Assembly: GCA_035295125.1 (NCBI GenBank)
Contig: DATGJP010000116.1
Span: 62,001 to 126,000, forward strand
Source: JAICMB01 sp035295125
GTDB lineage: Bacteria; Acidobacteriota; Terriglobia; Bryobacterales; Bryobacteraceae
Reading direction: 5' to 3'
DNA: 64,000 bases
This document shows positions 16,923 through 24,514 of the stretch, piece after piece (the first letter of the stretch is position 1; the number at the start of each line of letters is the position of its first letter). The notes beneath the pieces are model-generated. The model saw only the letters and a program-made list of their open reading frames with translations. It was not told where the DNA came from and searched no databases. The translations under genes and the position numbers were made by a program.

Positions 16923-17960
16923 TTGGATCTAACAAAGTTTGATTACGAGCTGCCGGAATCGTCGATCGCGCAGGCGCCGCTTGCGGATCGCGCGGCGTCG
17001 CGCATGCTCGTGCTCGATCGCGGCGAACAGCGCTGGGAAGATCGGATGTTTCGCGAACTCCCCGCGTTTATCCGGCCGGGCGATTGCCTGGTCTTGAACG
17101 ATTCGAAGGTGTTTCCTTCGCGCCTCTTTGGACATCGGGCCGGTGTTCACTCGCTGCCGGTTGGCAAGAACAATCCGAAGCGCTCGCAAAATCTTTCCGG
17201 ACGCGTGGAAGTGTTTCTGTTGCGCCCGCTTTCGGATGACGCAAAAACCTGGGATGCGCTGGTGCGGCCGGGCCGGAAAATGCGAACCGGCGAGCGTATT
17301 TGCTTCGACGCCGAAGTGGAGGCGGAGATTCTGAGCCGCGGCGAATATGGCGAGCGGACGCTTCGGTTCGAAACGGCGGGCGATATCTGGGAGGTGCTGC
17401 AGCGGATCGGCCATGTTCCGCTGCCGCCCTACATCCGTCGTCCTGATACGCCCGACGATCGGAACCGGTATCAGACGGTCTTCGCGCGCGAGACGGGATC
17501 GACGGCAGCGCCCACTGCAGGTCTGCATTTCACGCCGCAAGTGCTGGACCAGTGCCGCGCGGCCGGCGCGGAGATCGCATACGTTACACTGCACGTCGGG
17601 CTCGGCACGTTTCAGCCGGTTCGCGGCGAGACGTTGCACTCGGAGCGTTTCGACATCACGGCGGAGAACTGGTCGCGGATCAACCAGGCGGGTCGATGTG
17701 TTTGCGTCGGGACAACCAGCGTGCGTGCCATTGAGAGTCGTGCCATGGGCCGAACGGGCGACACGGATCTTTTCATCCGGCCCGGGTTCGACTTCCGGAA
17801 GACAGGCGCGATGCTCACCAATTTCCACCTTCCGCAGTCGAGCCTGCTGATCCTGGTGTGCGCTCTCGCGGGGACAGAGCTTGTGCTGGCCGCTTACCGG
17901 CACGCGGTGGCGAGCGGTTACCGGTTCTACTCTTACGGCGATTGCATGCTGATCGTTTAA
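16923..17960 (+). CDS. queA: S-adenosylmethionine:tRNA ribosyltransferase-isomerase
   Basis: A 345-residue cytoplasmic enzyme that adds the ribosyl group of AdoMet to preQ1 at position 34 of tRNA, the epoxyqueuosine step of queuosine synthesis. Family blocks are clear: FDYELPESSIAQ at the start, then CLVLNDSKVFPSRLFG, ETGSTAAPTAGLHFT, VTLHVGLGTFQPVR and MLTNFHLPQSSLL. The start is TTG at 16923 after AGGAAG. A small insert near residues 75-90 (LPVGKNNPKRSQNLSG) separates the first blocks. Confidence 0.96.
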   Translation: MDLTKFDYELPESSIAQAPLADRAASRMLVLDRGEQRWEDRMFRELPAFIRPGDCLVLNDSKVFPSRLFGHRAGVHSLPVGKNNPKRSQNLSGRVEVFLLRPLSDDAKTWDALVRPGRKMRTGERICFDAEVEAEILSRGEYGERTLRFETAGDIWEVLQRIGHVPLPPYIRRPDTPDDRNRYQTVFARETGSTAAPTAGLHFTPQVLDQCRAAGAEIAYVTLHVGLGTFQPVRGETLHSERFDITAENWSRINQAGRCVCVGTTSVRAIESRAMGRTGDTDLFIRPGFDFRKTGAMLTNFHLPQSSLLILVCALAGTELVLAAYRHAVASGYRFYSYGDCMLIV

Positions 17961-17968
17961 CGTTGCGC

Positions 17969-18878
17969 TCATTGCTGCCTTGATCCTACAGGCAGCCTCA
18001 ACGCGAGCACGCCGGGCTCGAACACAAGTTGTTGATTGCAGGCGAAAAGCTCTGTTGTGAATTTTGTGATCAGGGGGATGCGGGCACCACTGGTGAGCAC
18101 CGGAGCAGGTCCGGTCTCAAATGTTCGCACCAAGATTGGGGGGACTCGACGCGTCTCCAGACCGCGACGATGTCTTTCTGCCCGGCTTGCCAGAGGGCCA
18201 ACGCGAAATTTCCGTTGACAGCATATTTCGGCAACCTTCCCTCGGCCGCACGCATACGTCCAGCTCTTTAACGAGACAAAACTCCTGAGCTCGTACACCG
18301 CCCAGTTCGGTGCGTTCGGGAGAAACGGGCTTGGCGGCGTTTCGGAGATAACGCTCGACATCATTCCATGGAGGCATCCTGGGGCGCTTGTCGGACTCAA
18401 CCAGATCGAGCGGATCCTTCACGTATCCGGGAGACGAGTAGAGCAGGTAGGGAGTCTCCGTGGAAAAGGCGCGATACTCGAGCACTCCGCCATCGATGAC
18501 CCAGGCAGTATCTCCCGTGTAGCTGAGGCCGAACGGCGCCACGAGTAGTTTTGAGAGCAGGTTGCGGTCGAGTTGACGGGAAGGCGTCCAGTTCAGGCGA
18601 AGATCGAAAGTCTCGGATGGATCGCGCAGCAAGTTGGAAGAAACCAGCGCGATTCTTCTCGAGCCTTTCGACCAGCCGGCCATGCGCCGGTAGACATCCG
18701 CACCCTTGGCGCGGCGCTCGCGCAGATGAAGTTCGTCGCCGGTTCGCTCGAACGCTTTGGTGCCGACCTGGGGAACGCCGCGTTGAAGTTCGATGATGAA
18801 TCGCCGCGTCGCACCCTCCGGTGTATGGATTGCGCAGCCGCCTACCTTCAATAGACAGCAGATGACGACGTAGCGCAT
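17969..18878 (-). pseudogene. Frameshifted gene for an unknown lipoprotein-like secreted protein
   Basis: The coding signal passes through all three minus-strand frames. The first part (18878 to about 18250) begins MRYVVICCLLKVGGC, a lipobox-like leader, and continues through AKPVSPERTELGGVRAQEFC. The reading then continues sensibly in a second frame (about 18255-18140: EGRLPKYAVNGNFALALWQA, then GQKDIVAVW). At a six-C run (18138-18143 on the plus strand) it moves to a third frame (TFETGPAPVLTSGARIPL, then NQQLVFEPGVLALRLP) to the stop at 17969. One extra base at each site would restore one frame. It is either a decayed gene or carries sequence errors. No family was recognised. Confidence 0.6.
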
Positions 18879-18942
18879 GGGGAAGGGTATCAGACGAGAG
18901 TGCGAGCTGTGCGGGAAGGAACTCGGAAGGAGCGTGGGCAAT

Positions 18943-18970
18943 AAAAAAGGCCCCGATCTCTCGGGGCCTT
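18943..18970 (-). terminator. Rho-independent terminator of the 23-residue peptide gene
   Basis: A perfect 10-base stem (AAGGCCCCGA / TCGGGGCCTT, 18947-18970, four-base loop) is followed on the minus strand by six T. It lies 45 bases past the stop of the small gene at 19016-19087. Confidence 0.9.
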
Positions 18971-19015
18971 GCATGAACCCTATACTCTGCTGCAACCCCT
19001 ATCGGGGCTTCTGCG

Positions 19016-19087
19016 TTACTTCTTGCCCTTCTTCGCCGGGGCTTTCTTCGCAGTCTTCTTTGCAGCCTTCTTAGTTGCGTTCTTCAT
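19016..19087 (-). CDS. Very short Lys/Ala-rich basic peptide (23 residues)
   Basis: ATG 19087 is preceded by AGGGAGA eight bases upstream. The product begins MKNATKKAAKKTAKKA and ends PAKKGKK: 12 of 23 residues are lysine, in the KKAxKK / AKK pattern of histone H1-like tails and of the tails of some bacterial DNA-binding proteins. A strong promoter, a 5' hairpin and an intrinsic terminator frame it, so it is a complete single-gene unit. A role in nucleic-acid binding or polyanion neutralisation is inferred from charge alone. Confidence 0.75.
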   Translation of the reverse strand: MKNATKKAAKKTAKKAPAKKGKK

Positions 19088-19115
19088 CGATTGATTCTCC
19101 CTAACATCAAGTTTT

Positions 19116-19134
19116 CGCGATCACGAAGATCGCG
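19116..19134 (-). promoter_or_regulatory. Stem-loop in the leader of the basic-peptide gene
   Basis: A perfect inverted repeat CGCGATC-ACGAA-GATCGCG lies between the promoter and the ribosome binding site. It could stabilise the short mRNA or bind a regulator. Confidence 0.6.
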
Positions 19135-19144
19135 GTGTGATTCA

Positions 19145-19173
19145 TATATAAGGTTCTTTGAAAAGAAAGTCAA
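19145..19173 (-). promoter_or_regulatory. Strong sigma-70-type promoter of the basic-peptide gene
   Basis: On the minus strand TTGACT (19168-19173) and TATATA (19145-19150) are exactly 17 bases apart, inside an unusually AT-rich stretch for this genome. Transcription would begin near 19138, leaving a leader of about 50 bases. Confidence 0.8.
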
Positions 19174-19329
19174 GCAAAAAATGCATTTGAGGTTCCAAAG
19201 AGAGGTCGTCCGGACCCTCGGGAACCGCCCGAATCATTCTTCAGATGATTTGTTCTGGGGTGCGAGACACCAAAACGCTGCGATTCTGTTCTTGATCGCG
19301 CGCAGTGAACGGGAGTAACATCGTCACGA

Positions 19330-19995
19330 GTGACATCCGTGAAGCAAATCGCCGGCGTCGTGCTGTTCTGTGTGGCCTTGCTCGGCTCGACGGCATGCGC
19401 AAAGAAGAAACATGCGCGAGTGACAGTGCCCGCTGCCGCTCCCACACTCTCGAGCGAGACGGGAATCGCGAGTTGGTACGGTTATCCGTATCACGGACGG
19501 CACGCTGCGAACGGCGAGATCTACGACATGGAGAAACTCACCGCCGCGCATCGCACGCTTCCGTTCGGAACCTGGGTACGCGTTACCAATCTGACGAACA
19601 ACAAAACGGTGGATGTACGAATCACGGATCGCGGACCGTTCATCGATGGACGCATCATCGATCTTTCGAAGGCTGCCGCGCGCGAGATCGACATGATCGG
19701 CCCGGGTCTCGCAAGCGTTCGAGTGGACATCATCTCGGCGCCGCCTTCGTTGCCGTCGCTGTATGCGGTTCAAGCCGGCGCGTTTCAAGAGCGTGGGCGC
19801 GCCGACCGGTTGCGCGACACGATGGAGAAGGAGTTCGGGTCGGCTCGTATCATCTTCTATAGTGGTGAACCCAATCTATGGCGCGTGATCGTCGGGGCGG
19901 AACAGACTTGGGACAGTGCGAATGACCTGGCTTCGCGCGTTCGAAGCCAAACGGGTGAGGCGCTGGTCGTCCGGCTGGATAGCGGGACGGATTGA
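19330..19995 (+). CDS. rlpA: RlpA-like septal-ring lipoprotein with SPOR domain
   Basis: A 221-residue lipoprotein: leader VKQIAGVVLFCVALLG with lipobox GSTAC. The double-psi beta-barrel domain (about residues 43-130) contains GIASWYGYPYHGRHAANGEI, DMEKLTAAHRTLPFGTWVRV and DVRITDRGPFIDGRIIDLS, including the catalytic-type H and D of lytic RlpA proteins. A SPOR domain follows (YAVQAGAFQERGRADRL to the end) and would bind denuded peptidoglycan at division sites. Starts are GTG at 19330 or GTG at 19339; the latter gives a more typical leader. Confidence 0.92.
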   Translation: MTSVKQIAGVVLFCVALLGSTACAKKKHARVTVPAAAPTLSSETGIASWYGYPYHGRHAANGEIYDMEKLTAAHRTLPFGTWVRVTNLTNNKTVDVRITDRGPFIDGRIIDLSKAAAREIDMIGPGLASVRVDIISAPPSLPSLYAVQAGAFQERGRADRLRDTMEKEFGSARIIFYSGEPNLWRVIVGAEQTWDSANDLASRVRSQTGEALVVRLDSGTD

Positions 19996-20301
19996 TAAAA
20001 ACGCTCAATCCAAATTAGTTCTCTGGAACGGTTGCGCCTGCTTTGGACTTCACCGGGAACGCACAGGCGAAACCGCCTTCGCCAGCTTGGTTTTCATCCA
20101 CTTTCGTGGACAAAACCGGTTGCGAAACCTACCCTACAGTCTTTGCGGGCGGAGTACGGCGGTACTACTTTGAATACCCCCATAGGGGTGAGGTGGGCAG
20201 CCCCCATAAGAGATCTGCTTCCAGCGCTTTGTGGTCTTGTGGGGTCCCACACTTCCCTGTAGAGTTTATCTTAAGTAAACGCACTAGAGATTCTAGAACC
20301 G
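19996..20301. other. Gene-free region upstream of the sigma-54 activator
   Basis: No gene is evident in these 306 bases. They hold two dispersed repeat blocks (20056-20105 and 20118-20139), a hairpin ACCCC-CATA-GGGGT (20176-20189), a perfect palindrome TGTGGG-GT-CCCACA (20238-20251) and an inverted repeat GTTTA...TAAAC (20264-20280) just before the activator gene. The last three are candidate regulatory sites for that gene. Confidence 0.5.
20056..20139. repeat. Dispersed composite intergenic repeat, copy 1
   Basis: Two blocks: one with GGCGAAACCGCC and CTTGGTTTTC (20056-20105) and one with GGTTGCGAAACC followed by TACCCTACAG (20118-20139). Related blocks occur at 34326-34440 and 61544-61583, and the second block also at 28371-28393. 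Confidence 0.65.
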
Positions 20302-21324
20302 ATGCTTGCCCAACTGGAAGAGCCAAGACAACACGTACTGGTGGGACAATCTCCCCGCATTCGCCAGATTCTAAAGCTTGTTGACAAGCTGGGCCATTGT
20401 CGTTGGCCAGTTCTGCTGCTGGGCGAGACGGGAACCGGAAAAGAAGTTGTCGCCCGCGCCATCCATAATATAAACCCAGTTGGACCGTTTGTCCCGATCG
20501 ACTGCTCCTCATTAGTAGGTCCCTTGATGGAGAGCGAGCTTTTCGGACACGCCAAGGGGGCATTCACGGGCGCAGTAGGGACTAAGGTCGGTCTGATTGA
20601 ATTGGCCAACGGCGGGACGGCGTTCTTCGACGAAATCGGCGAACTGCCCCTCGACCTGCAGGCGAAGCTTTTGCGGGTCCTGCAGGAAAAGGAGTTCCGG
20701 CCGGTCGGTTCGGTAATGCAGCGCCGCTCCGATTTTCGTGTGATCGCGGCAACCAACCGCGACCTGGCTAAAGAAGTTGAGAAAGGGACCTTCCGGCGCG
20801 ACCTTTTCTACCGTTTGAACGTTGTCAATCTGCGGCTCTCGCCCCTACGCGACCGCAAAGAGGATATTCCGGCTTTGATCGCGCACTTCCTCGGGCGGCA
20901 CGGACGCAATCATAGCCTGACGCAGGATGCTTTCGAGGCGATGTTGTCCTACGAATGGCCCGGCAACGTGCGGGAACTGGAAAATTGCATCCAGCACATG
21001 GTCGCGATCAACTCCGGTCCGCTCCTGCACAGCCACGATCTGCCATCGATGGTTCAGAACCACCTCATGAGCAAGCGATCCGAGTCGCTGTCCAATGCCG
21101 CGCGGGCGATATCGGAACCGCGCATGCCGATGGGGCAGGAAAGTGTCATAGATCCCCGTCCGGCCGCTGCGCGCCGCATCATTCCGCTGACCGAATTGGA
21201 AAAGCAGGCGATCATCGAAGCTCTTGAGTTTACGAAGGGCGATCGTGCGGTAGCGGCCAATCTACTCGGCATCGGGCGGACCACTTTATACCGGAAGCTC
21301 AAGGAGTATCAGATCGCGAGTTAG
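20302..21324 (+). CDS. Sigma-54-dependent transcriptional activator lacking an N-terminal sensor domain
   Basis: A 340-residue protein that begins almost directly with the AAA+ domain. Walker A is GETGTGKE, the sigma-54-contacting loop is GAFTGA, Walker B is GGTAFFDEIGEL, and the R-finger region (FRRDLFYRLNVV) is intact, so it should remodel sigma-54 RNA polymerase. The C-terminal Fis-type helix-turn-helix (DRAVAANLLGIGRTTLYRKL) would bind an upstream enhancer. A receiver or GAF domain is absent, so control must come from abundance or a partner. The receiver protein encoded 40 bases downstream is the obvious candidate, but this is inference. Confidence 0.93.
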   Translation: MLAQLEEPRQHVLVGQSPRIRQILKLVDKLGHCRWPVLLLGETGTGKEVVARAIHNINPVGPFVPIDCSSLVGPLMESELFGHAKGAFTGAVGTKVGLIELANGGTAFFDEIGELPLDLQAKLLRVLQEKEFRPVGSVMQRRSDFRVIAATNRDLAKEVEKGTFRRDLFYRLNVVNLRLSPLRDRKEDIPALIAHFLGRHGRNHSLTQDAFEAMLSYEWPGNVRELENCIQHMVAINSGPLLHSHDLPSMVQNHLMSKRSESLSNAARAISEPRMPMGQESVIDPRPAAARRIIPLTELEKQAIIEALEFTKGDRAVAANLLGIGRTTLYRKLKEYQIAS

Positions 21325-21364
21325 CGGGCTGAGATTTTTCGGCACACCACGACACTACTTGGTC

Positions 21365-22237
21365 ATGGTGAGCCAGAAATTGAAGTTGCTTGTTGTGGAG
21401 GATTCGTCCGACGAACAGCAGGCGCTCCAGGGAGCTCTTTCCGAGATTGAAGAGTGCGGTCCGCTGTATCAATGGTTTGCCAGCGAAACCGTGGCAGTTG
21501 ATTATCTTAGCGACGCCCTGTATTGTCTGGATCGTGCCAGGTTCGACGCGGTTCTGCTCGATCTGCAGCTTCCGGACAGTCCGATGTTGTTGAAAACCTT
21601 CAAGCAAATTCAAAGCGCCTCCCCAGCCACGCCAATCATCGCCTTGCTGGACTCCCGTGATGAGGCACTCGCCTGTCGCCTGCTGCGTGAAGGAGCCCAG
21701 GACGTGCTACTCAAATTCGAAATTGAATGTGCCCCGCTCGCTCGCGCGATTCGTTTTGCAATTGAGCGCCAGCGCCGCAGCCGCGCGTTGCGGGCTATTT
21801 CGGTATTCGACGAACTCACGGGATTGTATAGCCGTTTTGGATTCTGCGCCCTGGCCATTCACGAAATACGCGCGGCTCGTCTTTCCGGTTTGGATCTGTG
21901 GCTAGTCCTGTTCGAGACCGAGGGCTTGCCGGATTCTGAAGAAGACCGGGACCTTACGATCATGGACATCTGCGATGTTTTGCAGCACGTCTTTGAGGAT
22001 TCGGCGCTGCATGGCCGGGTTGACGCCGCCTGCTTCGGCCTTACACTGCTCGGCCTGGCACGCGATCGAATGGATATCTTAGTAAACGACTTCCGTGAGC
22101 GCGTTTCCGCGATGCATCCCCGTTTGACGATCGGGGTCGTCATGGAACAGGTTCCGGACTGCTGCGCCGATCTCGATCGTATGATCGACCAGGCGCGACG
22201 CACCGAGTTTCGAAAAACAGCTATGCTGGCGGGTTGA
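21365..22237 (+). CDS. Response regulator: receiver domain plus degenerate GGDEF-like domain
   Basis: A 290-residue cytoplasmic protein. The N-terminal receiver (about residues 5-130) has the acidic pair in LLVVEDSSDE, the phospho-acceptor aspartate in AVLLDLQLPDS, and the conserved K near VLLKFEIE. A C-terminal domain begins FDELTGLYSRFGF, the usual entry to a diguanylate cyclase, but the GGDEF active-site motif is replaced by a region around GRVDAACFGLTLLG, so catalysis is not expected. The ATG at 21365 is chosen over a TTG two codons upstream; neither has a clear ribosome site. The stop overlaps the next gene. Confidence 0.82.
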   Translation: MVSQKLKLLVVEDSSDEQQALQGALSEIEECGPLYQWFASETVAVDYLSDALYCLDRARFDAVLLDLQLPDSPMLLKTFKQIQSASPATPIIALLDSRDEALACRLLREGAQDVLLKFEIECAPLARAIRFAIERQRRSRALRAISVFDELTGLYSRFGFCALAIHEIRAARLSGLDLWLVLFETEGLPDSEEDRDLTIMDICDVLQHVFEDSALHGRVDAACFGLTLLGLARDRMDILVNDFRERVSAMHPRLTIGVVMEQVPDCCADLDRMIDQARRTEFRKTAMLAG

Positions 22238-23268
22238 AAGCTCCCTCGATCGCGATCGACGTCACCTATAGCCTCGGCCGGAACCTGTCCGGCGTTGGGG
22301 TCTATTCGCGGGAGATCGCGTTGGGGCTGGCTCGCGCGCATCCGGAAGCGGAATTCCTGTTCTGCTATCGGCCGCACCGGCTGGCACGATCCTTCGAGAT
22401 GGAGTTGCCTGCCAATGCACGTCGCCGGTTGCTGTGGAAGGGCGTTCCGCGGTGTGATTTATTTCACGCCTTGAATCAAAGAGTCGATTCACGGCCGAAG
22501 CGGGTGATAGCAACATTCCACGACCTCTTCGTGCTTACCGCGGAGTACTCGACGCCGAAGTTCCGCGCGCGTTTTGCAGTCCAGGCACGACAGGCTGCCG
22601 AACGTTCCGACCTGGTGATCGCGGTTTCGCGGTTCACAGCCGGCCAGGTAGAGCAGTTGCTGCATGTCGAACGCAGCCGCATTCGTGTGATTCCGCACGG
22701 AACGCGGGCTTTGGAATCCGCGGAGCCGCGCACACGCGAGCCGATCGTGTTGTTCGTCGGGGCGATTCAGCGCCGTAAGAATATTGCGCGTCTGGTGCAG
22801 GCGTTCGAAACATCGCCGACGGGGTGGAAACTGGTTCTCGCGGGATCGTCCGGATTCGGCTCGGAGGAAGAACTCGCGGCGATCCAGAACAGCTCACGGC
22901 GCTCGGACATTGAGCTCGCGGGCTACGTTTCAGACGAGGAACTGGAGAGGTTGTACCAGAGAGCATCCATCTTCGCGTTTCCTTCGCTCGATGAAGGCTT
23001 CGGCATCCCGGTATTGGAAGCGATGGCGCGTGGAGTTCCCGTGCTCACATCGAATTCCTCGGCGCTTCCCGAACTGTCGGCCGATGCCGCGGTGTTGGTT
23101 GACCCCGCGAATGTCGACGAGATCGCGGCCGGGTTGCAGAAAATGATGTGCAATGAAACCCTGCGTGAGGAACTGGTTCGCAAGGGGAAATTGAGGAGTG
23201 CGGCGTATACGTGGGAATCAGCGGTGGAGAAGACCTGGGCGGTTTATCGCGAACTCTTACCACAGTGA
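22234..23268 (+). CDS. Family 4 glycosyltransferase
   Basis: A 344-residue cytoplasmic GT-B enzyme. The N-terminal acceptor domain starts IAIDVTYSLGRNLSGVGVYS. The C-terminal nucleotide-sugar domain includes IVLFVGAIQRRKNIARLVQA and the GT4 EX7E motif in DEGFGIPVLEAMARGVPVLT. It probably adds a sugar to a cell-surface polysaccharide or lipid. The TTG start at 22234 overlaps the stop of the response-regulator gene (TTGA), so the two are coupled. Its end overlaps the convergent radical SAM gene by 12 bases. Confidence 0.9.
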   Translation: MKAPSIAIDVTYSLGRNLSGVGVYSREIALGLARAHPEAEFLFCYRPHRLARSFEMELPANARRRLLWKGVPRCDLFHALNQRVDSRPKRVIATFHDLFVLTAEYSTPKFRARFAVQARQAAERSDLVIAVSRFTAGQVEQLLHVERSRIRVIPHGTRALESAEPRTREPIVLFVGAIQRRKNIARLVQAFETSPTGWKLVLAGSSGFGSEEELAAIQNSSRRSDIELAGYVSDEELERLYQRASIFAFPSLDEGFGIPVLEAMARGVPVLTSNSSALPELSADAAVLVDPANVDEIAAGLQKMMCNETLREELVRKGKLRSAAYTWESAVEKTWAVYRELLPQ

Positions 23269-24237
23269 GAGCTGCTGCTCTGCAAATTGCTCCGGCAGGT
23301 AATCCTGATCGCGAGGCCCCATCTTGTGGCGCGCATTGATGGCCTGGACTCGTTCACGAATCATCTCGGGGTAGTGACCGCGCAGGTACGCGTTCTCATC
23401 GAAACGTTCACGGTAGCGCCGGACCAGGTGAGGGAAGTTACGCTCCAGGAATGGAATAAACACGGCTTTGGAACATGGTTTCAGGAATAGCGGCGCTGCC
23501 CCAAACGAAACCGCTCCGGCCGAGGCGGCGGCTCCGCAGACCGCATCCAGATTCTGCTCACTGTCGGTAATCAACGGCATGACAGGATTGCCAAGGACTG
23601 TCACGCGTACTCCAGCGTCAGCCAACTCCCGGACTGCCTTCAGCCGCAATGCGGGACGAGGCGCGAAAGGCTCGACCAGGCGCGCGAGTTTCTCATCCAC
23701 GGTCGTGATCGTGATGTTGATGTGGACGATACTGCGGCGGCGCATATCGCCGAGGAGCGCGGCATCGCGGGCCACGAGATCTGATTTCGTCGTGATTCCA
23801 ATCTTCAGGCCTTGCTCTTTGGCGAGCACCCTGAGAATCTTTCGCGTAATACTGTAACGCCGCTCGGCGGGTTGATAGGGGTCCGTTGCGGTCCCAATCC
23901 ACAGCGACTCGCCATTCTTCACCTTCTTCAACTCCTGGGAAAACCGGTGAGCATCGAACTGTTTCGCGAAGATCCTGGTTTCAAACTGCCGGGGGTCGCG
24001 CAGTTCCATAAACTCGTGAGCGTAACGGGCGTAACAATACTTGCAGCCAAATTCGCAGCCGCGGTAAGGATTGACTGTCCACACGAAAGGCATGCGCGTG
24101 CCGGAACACCGTCCGATGAAGTTGCGCGTTTCGATTTCGAGGTATTCGACGCGTTGTTTCGCTTCGAGAGTGGGACTTTGAGCAGCGAGACGGGCGATAC
24201 CGACCAGGCGCGGAGCGGTGGAATCTTCGAACAACAT
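23257..24237 (-). CDS. Radical SAM protein (Rv2578c / PA0069-like, SplB-related)
   Basis: A 326-residue protein with the radical-SAM cluster motif CxxxCxxC in NPYRGCEFGCKYCYARYAH. Downstream blocks typical of this group are LWIGTATDPYQPAERRYSIT, LKIGITTKSDLVARD and VTVLGNPVMPLITDS. It binds a 4Fe-4S cluster and AdoMet; the reaction of this branch is not established, although it is related to spore photoproduct lyase. It is a single gene convergent with the glycosyltransferase. Confidence 0.88.
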   Translation of the reverse strand: MLFEDSTAPRLVGIARLAAQSPTLEAKQRVEYLEIETRNFIGRCSGTRMPFVWTVNPYRGCEFGCKYCYARYAHEFMELRDPRQFETRIFAKQFDAHRFSQELKKVKNGESLWIGTATDPYQPAERRYSITRKILRVLAKEQGLKIGITTKSDLVARDAALLGDMRRRSIVHINITITTVDEKLARLVEPFAPRPALRLKAVRELADAGVRVTVLGNPVMPLITDSEQNLDAVCGAAASAGAVSFGAAPLFLKPCSKAVFIPFLERNFPHLVRRYRERFDENAYLRGHYPEMIRERVQAINARHKMGPRDQDYLPEQFAEQQLSLW

Positions 24238-24340
24238 GGCCCCTCAACTCCATTTTCGCCCTTTCTTCGCCTGGCGTCAAGCGGAGTAACCTTGTCACAT
24301 TCGAGCCGGCGGGGCATCCAATTAAGTGGAGGTGTTTGGA

Positions 24341-24511
24341 ATGCTCCTCGGATGGGCTTTATTTTTTCTTTGCTGCGCGATTCTGCTGGGCATCCTGGGG
24401 TTTGGCATCCTCGCTGCCGCGACGGCCGCGATTCTAAAGATCATCTTCTGGGTGTTTGTCGTGCTCTTCATTGTGACAATCGTGACGCATGCTACGCGAC
24501 GGCGTATTTGA
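24341..24511 (+). CDS. DUF1328 / UPF0391-type small membrane protein
   Basis: A 56-residue protein with two membrane helices. The pattern MLGWALFFLCCAILLGILGF, then a small-residue-rich turn (AAATAAILK) and IIFWVFVVLFIVTIV matches the DUF1328 layout. ATG 24341 follows GGAGG at eight bases; a GTG five codons upstream is in frame but inside the ribosome site. Function is unknown; homologues are often stress-induced. It converges with selB, three bases apart. Confidence 0.82.
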   Translation: MLLGWALFFLCCAILLGILGFGILAAATAAILKIIFWVFVVLFIVTIVTHATRRRI

Positions 24512-24514
24512 GCA

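Noticed and set aside
16929..17972. 347-codon open frame antisense to queA
   Set aside because: The queA assignment is certain, and the antisense translation is Arg/Ala-rich without a domain.
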